From Byssochlamys sp. IMV 00236 (lineage: Eukaryota; Ascomycota; Eurotiomycetes; Eurotiales; Thermoascaceae), in contig MSJH02000796.1 in assembly GCA_001931875.2 (NCBI GenBank), forward strand, positions 1 through 64,000: 64,000 bases of DNA, in the 5' to 3' direction. Positions 62,719 to 64,000 of this stretch are shown here, piece after piece. Below the pieces are notes generated by a model, which was not told the DNA's origin, searched no databases, and saw only the letters and a list, made by a program, of their open reading frames with translations. Within the stretch, counting starts at the first letter, position 1; every line of letters starts with the position of its first letter. The position numbers and the translations under genes are program-made.

Positions 62719-64000
62719 TGCTGGCTAATACTTACTTAATCTAGAAGAGTAAGGTCTATACTCTTTTAGATTATATAAGGAGTTATATAACCTTGCAAAG
62801 ATATCTTTAGTATATAGCCCGATCTGAATTTAAGCTTCTTAAGCTATATCTTATTTATTAAGCTTACCTATAATAGCCTATTCTAGTCTGAATTAGCTAA
62901 ATAGAGATCTTATAGCTAGTCCTAGTATTAATTACCTTATTCTATTTATTCTAACCTACTCCCTAAGCCTATATTTTAATATTATATAGCTCTTACCCAG
63001 GAGTTAATATTATTAATAATATTTACCTTAATTCCCCTGTTTTTACTAATTATTTTAAGGGAATTTATTAAGTATATTACTATTAGCTATAGGCTAGAAT
63101 AATATAATTATTATTACCTAATATATAAATATATTACTAGGGCTAAGTTATTTATAAATAAAGCTAGCTAATATATTAAATAGATTAAAGTAAGATTTTA
63201 AAAACTTTAGCAAGAGTTTGCGGCTATATAATAAAGGCTTAAATAAGAAAATACTAACCTTAAGGCTATCTAGTAATATTAAGAGATATAGCTTAATAAA
63301 AAGGAATAATAATATATTTAAGCTATTTTTAAGAGGGATTAAGCTTACTATATAGCCACCCCTATTATAAATATATTTATATTTATATTTAAATCTAAGC
63401 CTAATATTAAAAAATCTATAATTGCTTTAATAGAAGTATTTAAAATATTTATTACTATATTTTCTTTTGCTTTTAAATTTTTAAAGAGACTTTTTAATTT
63501 AGATAAATTTAAAAATAACTAAAAGGACCTTTAGCGCTTTATAGCCTAGATTTAAGGGAAGATAATAATTAACTAAGATTAATTCCTAACTCCTTAAAGT
63601 TATATAGCTTATATAACTAATTGCTTAAAAGATATGCCCTATACTTAAGTATTGCTATATATTAGAGATAGGACTTATACTCTTAATAATTATTAAAAGA
63701 TTCTAAATATCTTAGAGTATATATTTAGTAATCCTAATTATATAAATAATATATATAATAAACTATTTAACCTCTATTAAACTAATAAGAAATTTAGAAT
63801 TTTTTTTACTAAGTTTTAGCATCTAGTACTAAAAGGAGAAATATTTAAAGAAATATTATTTACCCTACTTAAGTAAGCTATTAGTTAAGAACTTTAAAGA
63901 ATATTATTATATAGTTAGCCCTTAAGTTATAAATATTATTAATTTGCTAAATTTTTATAAGACCTTAAGAATTATTACTATTAATATATTATAAATTAGT
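62719..64000 (+). pseudogene. Gypsy-5, 5' end with gag, second copy of the gypsy-4 family
   Basis: From ttgctggctaatacttactt at 62718 the sequence matches 57271-58440 and runs beyond the window. The gag is clearer here: KFRIFFTKF (near 63795), HLVLKGEIFKEILFTLLK and SYKYY followed by FAKFL (near 63950), with fewer stops than in gypsy-4. The copy keeps more C and G (ttgctggc, ggacctttagcgc, ccacccc). The first bases, tgctggct, may be the start of its LTR, but no second LTR is available in the window to prove it. Confidence 0.7.

Noticed and set aside
1..64000. Mitochondrial or apicomplexan origin suggested by extreme A+T
   Set aside because: The A+T bias is dinucleotide-specific (CA and TG missing) and the content is nested nuclear LTR elements, a Helitron and a TIR transposon with TSDs, as expected of RIP in a fungus.

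Overview
The window is a block of nested, inactivated transposable elements from a filamentous (most likely ascomycete) fungus that has repeat-induced point mutation (RIP). The dinucleotides CA and TG are almost absent on both strands while TA is in great excess. Every recognisable coding frame is broken by TAA or TAG at positions where the family has Gln or Trp, and Asp, Gly and His of catalytic motifs have become Asn, Arg/Ser and Tyr. No gene in the window is intact, and I see no host gene, rRNA, tRNA or CRISPR array.

The layers can be separated by matching LTR pairs and target-site duplications (TSDs). From the left: an unidentified minus-strand coding remnant (1-861); a solo copia LTR (862-997, TSD tatct); and the 5' half of a Ty3/gypsy element, 'gypsy-1' (+). 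Gypsy-1 is split inside its reverse transcriptase by a 6.8-kb DNA transposon (3896-10727) with terminal inverted repeats and a 9-10 bp TSD, and resumes at 10737 with the rest of RT, RNase H and the start of integrase. At 12479 begins 'copia-3' (minus strand, 136-bp LTRs at 12479-12614 and 55984-56120, TSD agtta). It has taken three further insertions: copia-1 (13886-28472, TSD ctata), which itself holds a 9.1-kb Helitron (about 14921-24020); gypsy-2 (28647-43885), which holds copia-2 (31467-36797, TSD tataa); and gypsy-3 (44616-53500, TSD gctaa). Removing these leaves a 4.9-kb copia element whose four pieces read in order.

Right of copia-3 lie a minus-strand gypsy integrase tail with a chromodomain (56126-57271), a truncated plus-strand gypsy with gag, protease and RT (57272 to about 60275), an unassigned 1.4 kb, a minus-strand RNase H/integrase segment that is an inverted copy of part of gypsy-1 (about 61680-62690), and at 62719 a second, visibly less mutated copy of the gag end of the 57272 element, running out of the window.

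The part I find least explained is the DNA transposon. It keeps many more CA and TG dinucleotides than its surroundings, has G+C-rich palindromic ends, carries a palindromic GCATATGC-type motif scattered over its whole length, a tandem array of about 147-bp units, and two convergent degenerate coding frames that I cannot assign with confidence.

Positions of LTRs and TSDs were read directly. Domain assignments rest on by-eye recognition of RIP-degraded family motifs and carry the stated uncertainty.
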